Below, piece after piece: positions 44,801 to 53,600 of a DNA stretch of 64,000 nucleotides. The position numbers and the translations under genes were made by a program. The stretch spans positions 1 through 64,000 of the forward strand of contig NZ_BCQV01000007.1 of assembly GCF_001552255.1 (NCBI RefSeq). Reading direction: 5' to 3'. This DNA comes from Alicyclobacillus shizuokensis NBRC 103103. Lineage in GTDB: Bacteria > Bacillota > Bacilli > Alicyclobacillales > Alicyclobacillaceae. A model generated the notes under the pieces. That model was not told the origin of the DNA. It searched no databases and was given only the letters and a program-made list of their open reading frames with translations. The stretch's first letter is position 1, and each line of letters begins with the position of its first letter.

Positions 44801-47008
44801 GTGCTGGAACCCGCTGTCTTGCCCGTGGACTTTGTGCCGAAGAATGTCGTGAACTTCCAGTGGACCCGGATCTGGATTACAGGTGGAGACAACGTGGCGT
44901 TATCCATTGGCCCCGATAACGAAGTGATTGCAAACGCGAGCCCACCACCGATTGAACCCATCGGCCGGCCGTACACCCTGACGGATCAGATTCTCAAGAA
45001 CGATGGCATCAAGACGTTGGCCAATGTCTTTGGTGACGGTGGAATCTACGAGCAGCTTGCGATCCCAAAAGATATTCCACAGAATGAGATTCTTCTGCGG
45101 ATCGAGCGAGGGGATGCAAACGGAAACAATAAAGAGTTCCGTGTCAACTACCGCTTCATGAGTACCCTCGATAGTACACGACGCTTTTGCATCGACCAAG
45201 CCAGCCACGGCGTCAACCGAATGAATGTTGGGTATGTGCTCTCCCAACTGGGCGACAATCCCCAAGTGGATCTCGTGGCCTGGACGACGTTTGAGGATCT
45301 CGAGGCGGTTCCGATCCTCGCCATTCAGCTCACGGACAACAAGAAGATTGAAACGGAAAAGCCAAGGGTCGAAAAGGCGTCGATGGAGATTTCGAACTGG
45401 TATCTGCGGATCAAAAACGGCCGAGTCAAACGAAGGATTCTGCTTCCGTACTATGAGGCCGAAGAGCGTGTGCCTCAGATCTACGTCTCGTATCCGCAAC
45501 TGATGGCCTATGCGCCAAAGGATCCGTCCGATACCGTCGAAGTGATTCTGGACTACACGATCCCGGAATACACAAATCAGGACTTCTACGACCGGCCCGT
45601 GATGTTTGTCGAGAATGAGCGGCCGCTCATCATCGATGAGACGACGATTCAAACCCGCTATGCACCGATTGTCCTGAGTTCCGAGACCGGGATCAGCTAT
45701 CTTGAGGTCGAAGCGCTCCACATGAACTACGGACGCATCCTACGGATTTCCGACGTCGACGCAGAGAAGGGAATCATCTATCTGTATGACCGGATCCGGG
45801 ATAATGATGATGTCGTCGTGCGCTATGCCTATCGGGAGGAATGGTACACCTACCGCGGATTTGAGCGTCAGAATCCGTCCACGGGCGACACGGTATTGTT
45901 CCACCTGGATCTGAATCCAAGCCCAGGACACCGCATTACCTTGGCGCAGGACGGATTTCACGAGTGGATTCCAGGAGACGTCCCGTTGCGGGAAGTCTAC
46001 ACAGAGCAAGAGCGCGAGAGCAATCAGATGCTGGTGCGGCAGATTCATGTGTACCTGCGGCCGACGGCCATCTGGCTCCCGGGCGCCAGCTCACCGATTG
46101 AAGGTACAACGAGGACGCAAGCGGTCTTCCATACCACTGAGGCCAACTGGTTCGATCCAAACGACTATCTGTATGACCCGACCATGCTGCGTTTGGCGAA
46201 AGTATCCGTACAGGCCAACTCGCGGATCGACAAGGACATGATCGTTCTCGATACGCGTTCCCGTGGCGGTGGACTCGACGAGGCTCTCTCCAACGACATC
46301 ATCGCTGCCGTCAACAAAGAGTCACTGTATCACTGGGACATCGGATTCTTTGATGGGGAGGCGTATCAGGAAAATGGCGTCATGATTATCCGGTTGCCGC
46401 GTTCGATTCTCAAGACCGAATCGAACCCAAACGGGTTTACCGAGTCTCAAGTACAGGCGGTCGTTGCAAAACACAAGGCTTTCGGTGTGCTTCCGATTAT
46501 CGAGTTCTACAGTGACGCCGAAAACGATCTGAACGTGATTGGAAATCCTGAATTCTCCTATGGGGAACATGTAGACCAGTACAACAAAGACCTAAGTTAT
46601 GGCGTTTACCAGATTGAGCAATCCAGTGATGACGTGACATCTAACTGGGTGTTACGGATTATTGACGACGCTCGTTACGGAGTTTCCATTCCAGGGTACC
46701 GCCTTACCTATAGCACATACGACATCATCGTCCGCGCGCGCTTGGACAATGGTGCCCAACCTCGAAAGGCCGGCGTGCTGCAGATCACAAAGACGGATGG
46801 GTCCACCGAAACGGTGCTGATGCCAACCGTCAACAGCACGTCGTGGGACTCGTATGTCACAGTCATTCCGATCGATCAAGCCATCGATCGAGTGGACCTG
46901 ATCCTCGGTGGAGGTCAGGATGTCACCGAAGACCTCTTGATTGACTCCATTCGCGTCGAACCCGTGTACAACGTAGACGAGACCCAAATGGAGGTTCATG
47001 ATGTGTAG
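41891..47008 (+). CDS. Giant structural protein with lectin-like domain
   Basis: A 1705-residue protein with an ATGA overlap with the small gene before it. The N-terminal about 500 residues are beta-rich and unrecognised. Residues about 600-860 form a lectin-like domain of the type seen twice in the 33070 protein: GDDDVIGLIF, then YYMFAWEKQ, then a C-terminal strand set with FFKVYINGSLVL and GTYGVMDIS. It resembles the concanavalin-like C-terminal domain of thrombospondins. Residues about 1000-1500 hold further beta units. The last 170 residues look like a carbohydrate-binding jelly roll (GNPEFSYG at its start, a WVLRIIDD strand, a final LIDSIRVEPVY). A virion adhesin role is inferred. Confidence 0.65.
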   Translation: MISYSCRVSCVISVPKQELLAHAFNLELDDQSIAETRDSEDVADLLFEGKTLQDLFEPMIQDYAQQYGLQRSDIVVTKYLAVSGNKDVMVAFKGASGTDLFETQDDSKVVIAYYRPSANLGYGLELHEYLSQLPNNKYALRVGNQVPNGDVNLAYVYTPDLDSDANVALIDTSSVSDNVIPLDQMESIVVPDSTGKLQYASIVSENEPVVVRPPYDMFPSKDFVLTRRFANHTKSVDNALFYKFELKYHYDSKTGTPGQVTRYTGSEIQITDENGNPLGDGFNYLIYARCMEGNPHIYWVKIYTAFNTNEEQTFKVLYNHVDQVLPDDQLTTTRQSVLYSNQQGKAIQGGKLRIINGMSAYEETTMDTVKSADETQEVYAIDDQPQYDGYRIYVPQKSESDPRGPQIFSYKLSATYTTAEGTEETFTLGWITDWVLNPEALLEHEKPVFDGQWKNIGIQDGSSFLSAQSLIGMVLPHGIDRLPSNAVYKIEDAAGNLLYTTETAPDNPNVQTDVDSSGDNPPRASYTGTPKSPWTEGDDPNTRLKSNPIPHQCTVFAEHQRQELDFTWQASGTGLLTKTSLFESQWQAVARLEVVNETTEKMIKVFDDWDYLGPNSGMKRSDWKYDASKDQLYCTSDAVDIGAFYENTSDAKKLSNYVWSATVTVNDPGDDDVIGLIFRLKDANHYYMFAWEKQTMNTSSYKYPDGSTNPVGRILVSSKGVSQLIYDSKGASHSPYLTTKSWSDYMNGYAGESFGSKKKRIFKAKPASGSKYSADKTGNSYVDVTIYDSTYKGTGWEKNTKYQIEVHCIGDFFKVYINGSLVLTARDADYDAGTYGVMDISQKSVYWSSLKLTLIDTDVVVSEAFPVSLPSNAQYKLSTQPVSAIMAPYIQTFMKQNYGSETYPYDILGYSVNPGQDLICTIKSDGYVYGYTNSPKAAGSVTVPWSTSDNGLDVEGTGKAFFQPDGTFRYVLEPAVLPVDFVPKNVVNFQWTRIWITGGDNVALSIGPDNEVIANASPPPIEPIGRPYTLTDQILKNDGIKTLANVFGDGGIYEQLAIPKDIPQNEILLRIERGDANGNNKEFRVNYRFMSTLDSTRRFCIDQASHGVNRMNVGYVLSQLGDNPQVDLVAWTTFEDLEAVPILAIQLTDNKKIETEKPRVEKASMEISNWYLRIKNGRVKRRILLPYYEAEERVPQIYVSYPQLMAYAPKDPSDTVEVILDYTIPEYTNQDFYDRPVMFVENERPLIIDETTIQTRYAPIVLSSETGISYLEVEALHMNYGRILRISDVDAEKGIIYLYDRIRDNDDVVVRYAYREEWYTYRGFERQNPSTGDTVLFHLDLNPSPGHRITLAQDGFHEWIPGDVPLREVYTEQERESNQMLVRQIHVYLRPTAIWLPGASSPIEGTTRTQAVFHTTEANWFDPNDYLYDPTMLRLAKVSVQANSRIDKDMIVLDTRSRGGGLDEALSNDIIAAVNKESLYHWDIGFFDGEAYQENGVMIIRLPRSILKTESNPNGFTESQVQAVVAKHKAFGVLPIIEFYSDAENDLNVIGNPEFSYGEHVDQYNKDLSYGVYQIEQSSDDVTSNWVLRIIDDARYGVSIPGYRLTYSTYDIIVRARLDNGAQPRKAGVLQITKTDGSTETVLMPTVNSTSWDSYVTVIPIDQAIDRVDLILGGGQDVTEDLLIDSIRVEPVYNVDETQMEVHDV

Positions 47009-47017
47009 TTATTTATG

Positions 47018-47032
47018 TGTAATGCTTTTCAT
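47018..47032 (+). promoter_or_regulatory. TGTAATG-N5-CAT motif, copy B
   Basis: TGTAATGCTTTTCAT, ten bases after the stop of the 1705-residue gene and ten bases before the terminator stem. TAGAAT follows at 47035-47040. Because the terminator comes next, a simple promoter reading is awkward for this copy. A binding site for a regulator or an RNA-level signal fits as well. Confidence 0.4.
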
Positions 47033-47041
47033 GATAGAATA

Positions 47042-47076
47042 GGCTCATGTCGAGACTGGCATGAGCCATTTTGTTT
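47042..47076 (+). terminator. Intrinsic terminator after 1705-residue gene
   Basis: GGCTCATG, a 10-base loop, CATGAGCC, then ATTTTGTTT: a perfect 8-base stem with a T-rich tail. The remaining 55 bases to the next gene hold a ribosome site (AAGGAGGTG) but no promoter I can defend. Confidence 0.8.
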
Positions 47077-47131
47077 CCATCGAGAACTCGGAATCTATAG
47101 ACCCCTGAATTCGTATAAGGAGGTGTAACCG

Positions 47132-48190
47132 ATGCCCGTCACGAGTTCCTCGCAACTGATTCCGTTTGTGAACAGCCTGGAATCTCGAATCAACACGATG
47201 CAAGATGCCTTTAATAGTTGGCAGCAGAATAAGTCCGCCATTCTGTCCGCATTACCTCAAATCGATGCCAATCGCGTCAGCTCGCTCAGCGCGCTGGTGA
47301 AAGCTGAGGATGCCTTGGCGGAAATCAACACGGCGACATTTAATGTGGCCGCGGCAAAGGGCCAGAAGCTCAAAAAGGTCATCGATGACCTAAAGCAACA
47401 GTGTATTGAGGCCGCCCAGAATGCCACCGGCAAGATCGATCCGAGGTTTGCCGATGAGATCGACAATGCGATCTCGGAAGTCGACAGTGTGGTGGCCGAT
47501 GGCCTCAAACTTGATTATCGACTTCGAAAGATTCAAGAACTCGGCCAGACCGCGCTGGATACCTCGAACTCGGTCTTTGCCAAGGAACTCATCGTCCCGC
47601 AGGTTTGGGATATCGGAACGCCCGTCACAGATACCACATTGAATGTACAGGGGGATCCCGGTGTCGAGTTTATCAGCGGCGATGTGACCGTTCTTGATGA
47701 AGACGGCAATGCGATGTTGGATGAATCCGGGCAGCTCATCACTGGCACCATTGACGAGTCCGGCACCATTATGCTTTCCGCGGCTCCAGGTGACACTTGC
47801 AAATTGTACTATCCCGTTCGACTTCATTTTAGCGACATTCCAGATGACTTTTTGTACTTGTTCATGCAGATGGTCGTCGCCAAGAACAGCCCACTCATGC
47901 AGCAGATTCTTCAGTTTGAAAAGACGCTGGACAGTATTGCGGCAGACATTCAGGCGATGAAGGGGCAAGATTGGACGATTGATCACTCCATCATGGACAA
48001 CTATCGAGACATCGTGAAGGAGAGCATTACCCCGAAAGGCCTCACCATCACAGTTCAAGATGGGATTGTCCATACAACCTTCTCGTACAATGACCATCCG
48101 CTCCTCGATCATTTCGTGTTACAACGCTGGAATGAAGACGCAAAAACCTGGGAGCCGTATGACGGCGCGGACGGTATTGTCAGCAAGTAA
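47132..48190 (+). CDS. Helical structural protein of appendage operon
   Basis: A 352-residue protein with AAGGAGGTG before ATG 47132. Residues 1-150 are long amphipathic helices (coiled coil). Residues about 150-215 form a small beta domain with VTVLDEDGNAMLDESGQLITGT and a YYPVRLHF strand. About 225-290 is helical again (LYLFMQMVVAKNSPLMQQILQFEKTL). The end is beta (ITVQDGIVHTTFSY, VLQRWNEDAKTWEPYD). It is the first member of a run of five genes that begin with coiled coils. It is likely a baseplate or appendage connector; no family is recognised. Confidence 0.55.
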   Translation: MPVTSSSQLIPFVNSLESRINTMQDAFNSWQQNKSAILSALPQIDANRVSSLSALVKAEDALAEINTATFNVAAAKGQKLKKVIDDLKQQCIEAAQNATGKIDPRFADEIDNAISEVDSVVADGLKLDYRLRKIQELGQTALDTSNSVFAKELIVPQVWDIGTPVTDTTLNVQGDPGVEFISGDVTVLDEDGNAMLDESGQLITGTIDESGTIMLSAAPGDTCKLYYPVRLHFSDIPDDFLYLFMQMVVAKNSPLMQQILQFEKTLDSIAADIQAMKGQDWTIDHSIMDNYRDIVKESITPKGLTITVQDGIVHTTFSYNDHPLLDHFVLQRWNEDAKTWEPYDGADGIVSK

Positions 48191-48209
48191 GACAGCCTCG
48201 TGCTGTCTT
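48189..48209 (+). other. Intergenic hairpin without T-run
   Basis: AAGACAGC, loop CTCGT, GCTGTCTT: a perfect 8-base stem that starts within the stop codon of the preceding gene. It ends eight bases before the AGGAGGG of the next gene. There is no U-tract, so it probably is not a terminator; RNA stability or coupling control is possible. Confidence 0.45.
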
Positions 48210-48229
48210 GGTACATAGGAGGGACGAAT

Positions 48230-50680
48230 ATGGCCAGTTACCTCGATCAATTCATGCTGACGATGCCCGCCACTCAGCGCCAAAAGCTGCTGGAACTGCT
48301 GCAACTCAAACAGCAATTGGGTTACATCAAGTCGGAGTACGAACTGCAACTGGAACTGGATAATCTTCTCAAGCAGCTGGACGCGCGCGACGGAAAGCCG
48401 ACGTTTCAAGCCAGAACCCAGTCTGGCATTACAAATTCGACAGCGTACAACCAGAACTTTGAGGAGATCGCCTTTGACCTCAATGTTCTCTTTGGGGCAT
48501 CGGATACCATTGACCGTCTCTTACGAGACAACCAGCTCCTCTCGCGAGCTGCCCTATCGGACATCCGCAAACAAATCTTTGCGATGCAATCGAAACTCGA
48601 GCAGCTCAAACTCACGATGAAAAACACCGATGGATTCGTCCAAGGTGTCCATGAACAATTCAACGTGCCGCAGTACACGGAGACCGACGAACAAACCCTG
48701 AGCCTCCTTCGACAAGACCGATTTGGCCAACCCGTGCCGGCGATCTATAACGCTCAGGTGGTCGGCGGCGCCCTGCAGCTGGCGTCTTCCGAGAGCTTTG
48801 ATGCCCTGCGAACAGCGTATGGCAGCAACATCGCGACGATTAAAGTCCGCAACCGCGTCGGCCCTGTGGCCACGGATAACAGTCATCCCGTGGAATACGC
48901 CATTGACGGCAGTACCGAAAGCTATTGGGCGGAAGCGGTATTGGTCGATGCGCCCATCCAACAGGACATCAGCAATCTATGGAGCCATGACTATCACGAC
49001 TATCCGAAGGACGGGGCACTCTGCGAACTGGAGATTGATCTTGGCGGCATTACGACCGTCTCGGAGATCACCTTTGATCCGTATTGCGCCTATCCGCTTG
49101 AGGTCGTTGCGATACACGGATATGAGTCGACGGATTATGATGGCCAGATGTACGAGCTCATTTCACCGACGCACCCGAATCCGTACCAGCGAAGCCAAAG
49201 CTCAACGACAGAGATGACCTTCCAGTTCCCATCCGTGGACATCTCCAAGATTCGGATTCTCCTTCGTCAGGAGAACTATGTGAAGGTCAACTACATCGTG
49301 AGCCAGGATCAGGTCAATGACATGCAACTCTGGAACCAGATTGCCCAGTCGGATGCGTCAACCACGATTCCGGACAAGGCAGCGCCGGGGCAGACGGTCG
49401 CAGAGTTTGATCAGGTCAACCAGATTACCGGTTGGAACACCTATCTGAATGCCCTCGAACAGTGGGCGTCTCAACAAGGAGACAAAGCCTCGAACCTGAT
49501 TCAGTCTGCGCGGACCGCGATGAATGTCATTCGAACGGGGAACTATCAGAACCCAATGGCCCTGACACTCCGCGCAGTGGATCCCAATGCGACCCTGCCT
49601 TCGGATCCCGAGCTCCAGAAGTCCTGGGTCCCCGTCTCAAAACTTGAGTATCTGTACGGCGCCTATGACATCAGTATCAACGGCCGGCAGTACGAAAGCA
49701 TGTCGGTCTACGTGTCAAAGCCGTTGCCGTTGCCTGGCAACATCAAGAACATCAGCATCGATACCCAGGAAAAGCATTACGACATTCCGATGGATCAAGG
49801 AGACCAGGCCCGAATTACGGACATTGAATACTACATTACGTACAAGAAGAATCCAGACGTGGAAGCCTGGAAACCGATTCTTCCGATCAGCAAAGAGTAC
49901 GTAGTCGGGGAGTTGTTACTCGGCCGAAGCAGTGATGTCGACTATCCAGAGCTTTCCGGAACCATGTGGTTTACTCTTCGGTTCCCGGCCATCTCGGCGG
50001 ACACCGTGGCTGTGCGTCGGAATGGCTCACCCATGGACAGCATGACCTACGTCTTGTCGGATGACGGCAAGGCGCTGGGAATCTACCCACAATATTATTC
50101 GGCCTCAAGTATCTATACCGTCGATTACAAACCCGCCGATTCGGCCTACGTCGTGAGCCTGGACGCGTCTTCAGGCGTTGAACCAGTCCAATTCATCAAC
50201 GACAACGGCGATACCGGGGAGTTCTTTGAGACGGTGGACGGAGACAACACGGTGACGCTCAAGCATGAGCCATTCATCTACCGCAGTGATCTCTTTACCT
50301 ACGACCAAGACGCGGCCTTATACACCCAGGATGATTCCAAGCTGAGTCCAGCGAACCCGTATTACTCGGTGCGCGTGATGGTCAACGGGGTGGAGTACGA
50401 GAACATCACCGACTACACCACCGGCACCTTTGACCGAGAAAAGCTGCAGACGGCCAATGGCGGCAAGTGTTTTGCGCAGATCGGAAACAAGATTTACTTC
50501 CCGACGGGCCAGCAACTCACCAACATCGTGGTGGACTACTTCTACTTGACCACAGACATCCGGCTCAAAGCGATTCTTCGACGCAATGCGGCCGGCTACG
50601 AAAGCGTCACGCCGGCACTGTATGAGTACAGTGTCCGCTGCCAGACCTATGACCAGGCCGTGAAGGACTTGTTGACGTAA
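48230..50680 (+). CDS. Discoidin-like appendage protein, paralogue 1
   Basis: An 816-residue protein. ATG 48230 follows AGGAGGG; earlier in-frame codons lack a ribosome site. Residues 1-165 are a coiled coil (LLELLQLKQQL onward). Residues about 195-355 show an F5/8 type C pattern: AIDGSTESYWAEAV, then LCELEIDLGGITTVSEITFDPY, ending IRILLRQENYV. The middle has beta units with YITYKKNPDVEAWKPI. The last 280 residues are further beta domains (VRRNGSPMDSMTYVLSDDGK, VNGVEYENITDYTTGTF) of tail-fibre hairpin type. Three later genes (50695, 55660, 59481) share the coiled-coil plus discoidin layout, so this is a paralogous set, probably forming hetero-oligomeric side fibres. Confidence 0.6.
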   Translation: MASYLDQFMLTMPATQRQKLLELLQLKQQLGYIKSEYELQLELDNLLKQLDARDGKPTFQARTQSGITNSTAYNQNFEEIAFDLNVLFGASDTIDRLLRDNQLLSRAALSDIRKQIFAMQSKLEQLKLTMKNTDGFVQGVHEQFNVPQYTETDEQTLSLLRQDRFGQPVPAIYNAQVVGGALQLASSESFDALRTAYGSNIATIKVRNRVGPVATDNSHPVEYAIDGSTESYWAEAVLVDAPIQQDISNLWSHDYHDYPKDGALCELEIDLGGITTVSEITFDPYCAYPLEVVAIHGYESTDYDGQMYELISPTHPNPYQRSQSSTTEMTFQFPSVDISKIRILLRQENYVKVNYIVSQDQVNDMQLWNQIAQSDASTTIPDKAAPGQTVAEFDQVNQITGWNTYLNALEQWASQQGDKASNLIQSARTAMNVIRTGNYQNPMALTLRAVDPNATLPSDPELQKSWVPVSKLEYLYGAYDISINGRQYESMSVYVSKPLPLPGNIKNISIDTQEKHYDIPMDQGDQARITDIEYYITYKKNPDVEAWKPILPISKEYVVGELLLGRSSDVDYPELSGTMWFTLRFPAISADTVAVRRNGSPMDSMTYVLSDDGKALGIYPQYYSASSIYTVDYKPADSAYVVSLDASSGVEPVQFINDNGDTGEFFETVDGDNTVTLKHEPFIYRSDLFTYDQDAALYTQDDSKLSPANPYYSVRVMVNGVEYENITDYTTGTFDREKLQTANGGKCFAQIGNKIYFPTGQQLTNIVVDYFYLTTDIRLKAILRRNAAGYESVTPALYEYSVRCQTYDQAVKDLLT

Positions 50681-50694
50681 CGGGAGGTTTCATC

Positions 50695-53600
50695 ATGCCA
50701 CTGACGCAGCCGCTCCAAAACGATTCGCAGATGCTTTATCTGCAAGCCAAGTACCAGTTCGAGAAAGCCCAACAGGCCTTTCAGGACGGCACGATCAAAA
50801 CGGAAAAAGGACTGATTCAGGCTGTCTTCAAGGCCTTTCAGGATTTTTTCTTGAGTCTTGGAAAACCGATGTTGACTCCAAGGTACGCGGTTGATGGCGG
50901 ACCGCCCATCTCCGATGACTATAACCAAATGATGCAGGAGATCCTTCAAGACCTCACCCTTTTGTATCAAGAGGTCGATATCCTCGGCCGCGGCCTGTAT
51001 ACCGACTTTAACTACAACCAAGTACAGGCCGGACAGCTCAAGGCCAAGTTCGATGAGGTCAGCGACAAACTGAAGGATCTCGAACTCCTCAGTGGCACAT
51101 CGGCGGACGATGCAACCATTGTTCAGTTCCGGGAGAACTTCACGAACTCCAACGACATCGACTTCGACCGCATTATGACGGAGCCTGCGACCATTGAGAA
51201 TGGCACCGTCACGCTCAAGGCGGTCAATACGGAGAATCTGAGTCCCAATGCGACCGTCACGATCGTCGTGGGCGACGAAACCTACACCAACTTTATTATC
51301 GGCTCGGATTCCAATGGGTTTCCCGGCAACAACGCAGAAGTCACGGTTCAACCCGGAAGCTCCCTCACGGGGACCGACAATCAATACACGTTCCTGGGTG
51401 AGAAGGACAATCACGGAAACTACGGGGCCGTGCTCGATGGAAACTCGAACACCTGGTTTGAGTACGAACTGAATAACCTGCGCGACCAAGAAGCCATTCG
51501 GGTAGCCAAAAACCTAGGCTGGGATTACCAAGTGAGCGGCAACCAAACCATTCGCTGGGCCAGAGATCCCGACAATGGCGCGCTGCGGCTCCATTTGCAG
51601 ATCGTTCTCGATGAAGTGACACAGATCAACCACATCAACATCAACATGTACACACCGCCGAACTACGGCGCACAGCCGGCTATTGTGAAAAACATCCTGG
51701 TGTCCGATGGCGTCAGCGCCCCACAGTCGGTGCTGAGTCCCGACAAAAAGGATACGGACTACAGCTTTTACTTTGCGCCGATCAAAGCCAAAACGATCTC
51801 CATTCTCTTTGAGCAGCCGACAAAGTATTACACCGACCTGGGCCACATTTATTACCGGAAGAAAGATTCCAACCAGGACACGGTTCAATATGCCATTACC
51901 CAGGGCGGCCAGCCACCACAAGACATGATCCAGCGGGTGGATGGTCCGCTCATCTCCATCGAAGATCTCGGCGTCACGGTGACGGATACAGGAGCGTCTG
52001 TGTCGACGTACTATCCCATGAAAGGGCCGGAGTCCAATGGATATTCCATCGGGGACATCCTGACGGACCTGACAAGGCGCGTACAGGAAGAAGACATCGA
52101 CATTGGCGTGGAGCGATTCGAAGGATACCGCTACTGCATTGGCATTCGAGACATTGAGATTTACTCGTTCCAATACGAGCAGCAAGGCGAGATTGTCTCC
52201 AAACCATATTACTTTGAACAGCCGTTGCAAAAGGTGGCTCTCTCTGTGGACGAGGTGTTGCCCGATGCCTTTGGTGAGGATGCGGATTCGTATCTGCAAT
52301 ATTTCATCAGCATCGACGACGGCGCTACTTGGTATCCGATCACCCCTCTGGAACGGTCCATCACGGGTGTGACCGGGGGAGAGGAAGGACCGCCACCGAA
52401 AATCTATACGATTGAACAGGTCGATTCACCGGATCAAAGCATCACAAAACCTGGCTACATTGAGACCCAGTATCCGGTCTATAGTCTTCGTGTACGGTGT
52501 CTATTGTCTCGTCCGGGAGATGCAGCGTCGAGCAACTCGGTTCAGCAATTTGGCGATGGCTCGGATGACCTGACCTTTGCCACGCCGATTCTCAAAGGCT
52601 ATACCGTGAAGGGATATATCCAGGGACAGGTCAGCGACTCTGCGGCCTCTCACTTGATTGCCCAAGCTCCCGATCAAGTCGATCCATACCCAAGCGACGA
52701 TGACACGCCGTTTTTCCCGAGCGGCTCTGACAACAACAATGGTGGTAGTGACACAGGCGGTGGCGCAGGGGGAACGGGAGGCACAGGCGGTGTTGGAGGG
52801 ATCGGTGGCACGGGAGACACTGGCGATACCGGTGGCCCTGGAACCGGTGGGTCGGGAGGCAGCGGAAGCACCGGTGATTCTGGAGGAAGCGGTGGAAGCG
52901 GCGGCGACACCGGAGGAAACACGGGCAACAACGGAGATTCAGGCTCCGGTGGATCCGATGGATCAGGTGGATCGGGTGGATCCGGAAGTTCCGGGAGCGG
53001 AGAAGATACCGAGAATCCGACCCTGCGAGTGGTCATCGACAACAAAAACGAGCAGCAGTGCATCGAGGATCCACTAACGGTATCAGGAACAGTGGAAACG
53101 TCAAAGCCGCTGGACAAGATCGTCCTGATCATCAATGGATCCGTGGAGCAAACCAACGACAACCCAGATAGCGGGACGGAGGTGCCCTTCCAGTTTCAAT
53201 TTCCTTTGGATGACTTCTCGGCTGGCGATTCTATTGCGGTTGAAGTCAAAGCCTTTGATAACGTCGGGAATACTGCCGAAGATGACTACGTACTTACGCT
53301 GGAAGATTGCAGTCAGGATGGAGGCCAACAAGTCCGAGACTGCTTGCTCTACAGCGCGCTCGTCATTCATTACTTCAACCCCGTCACGGGGTCCATCGAA
53401 GTCGCCAATGTTCCGATGTCGTGGCTGCCGTATGAGATCGACAATGGCGCCGGCGTGAAAGCCACATTTGCCTTTAATCAGTCTCTCAACGGCATTGTGG
53501 CCATGATTACGGATGGATACGACACCACCGGCTATGCATTCCCCTTGTGGGCAGTCGGCGTCGAATACCTGGATGAATACAACGACCAAAAGACGTCTTG

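Noticed and set aside
48189..48209. Hairpin as a terminator
   Set aside because: The stem is perfect but is followed by GGTACATAGG without a T-run; kept only as an unexplained hairpin.
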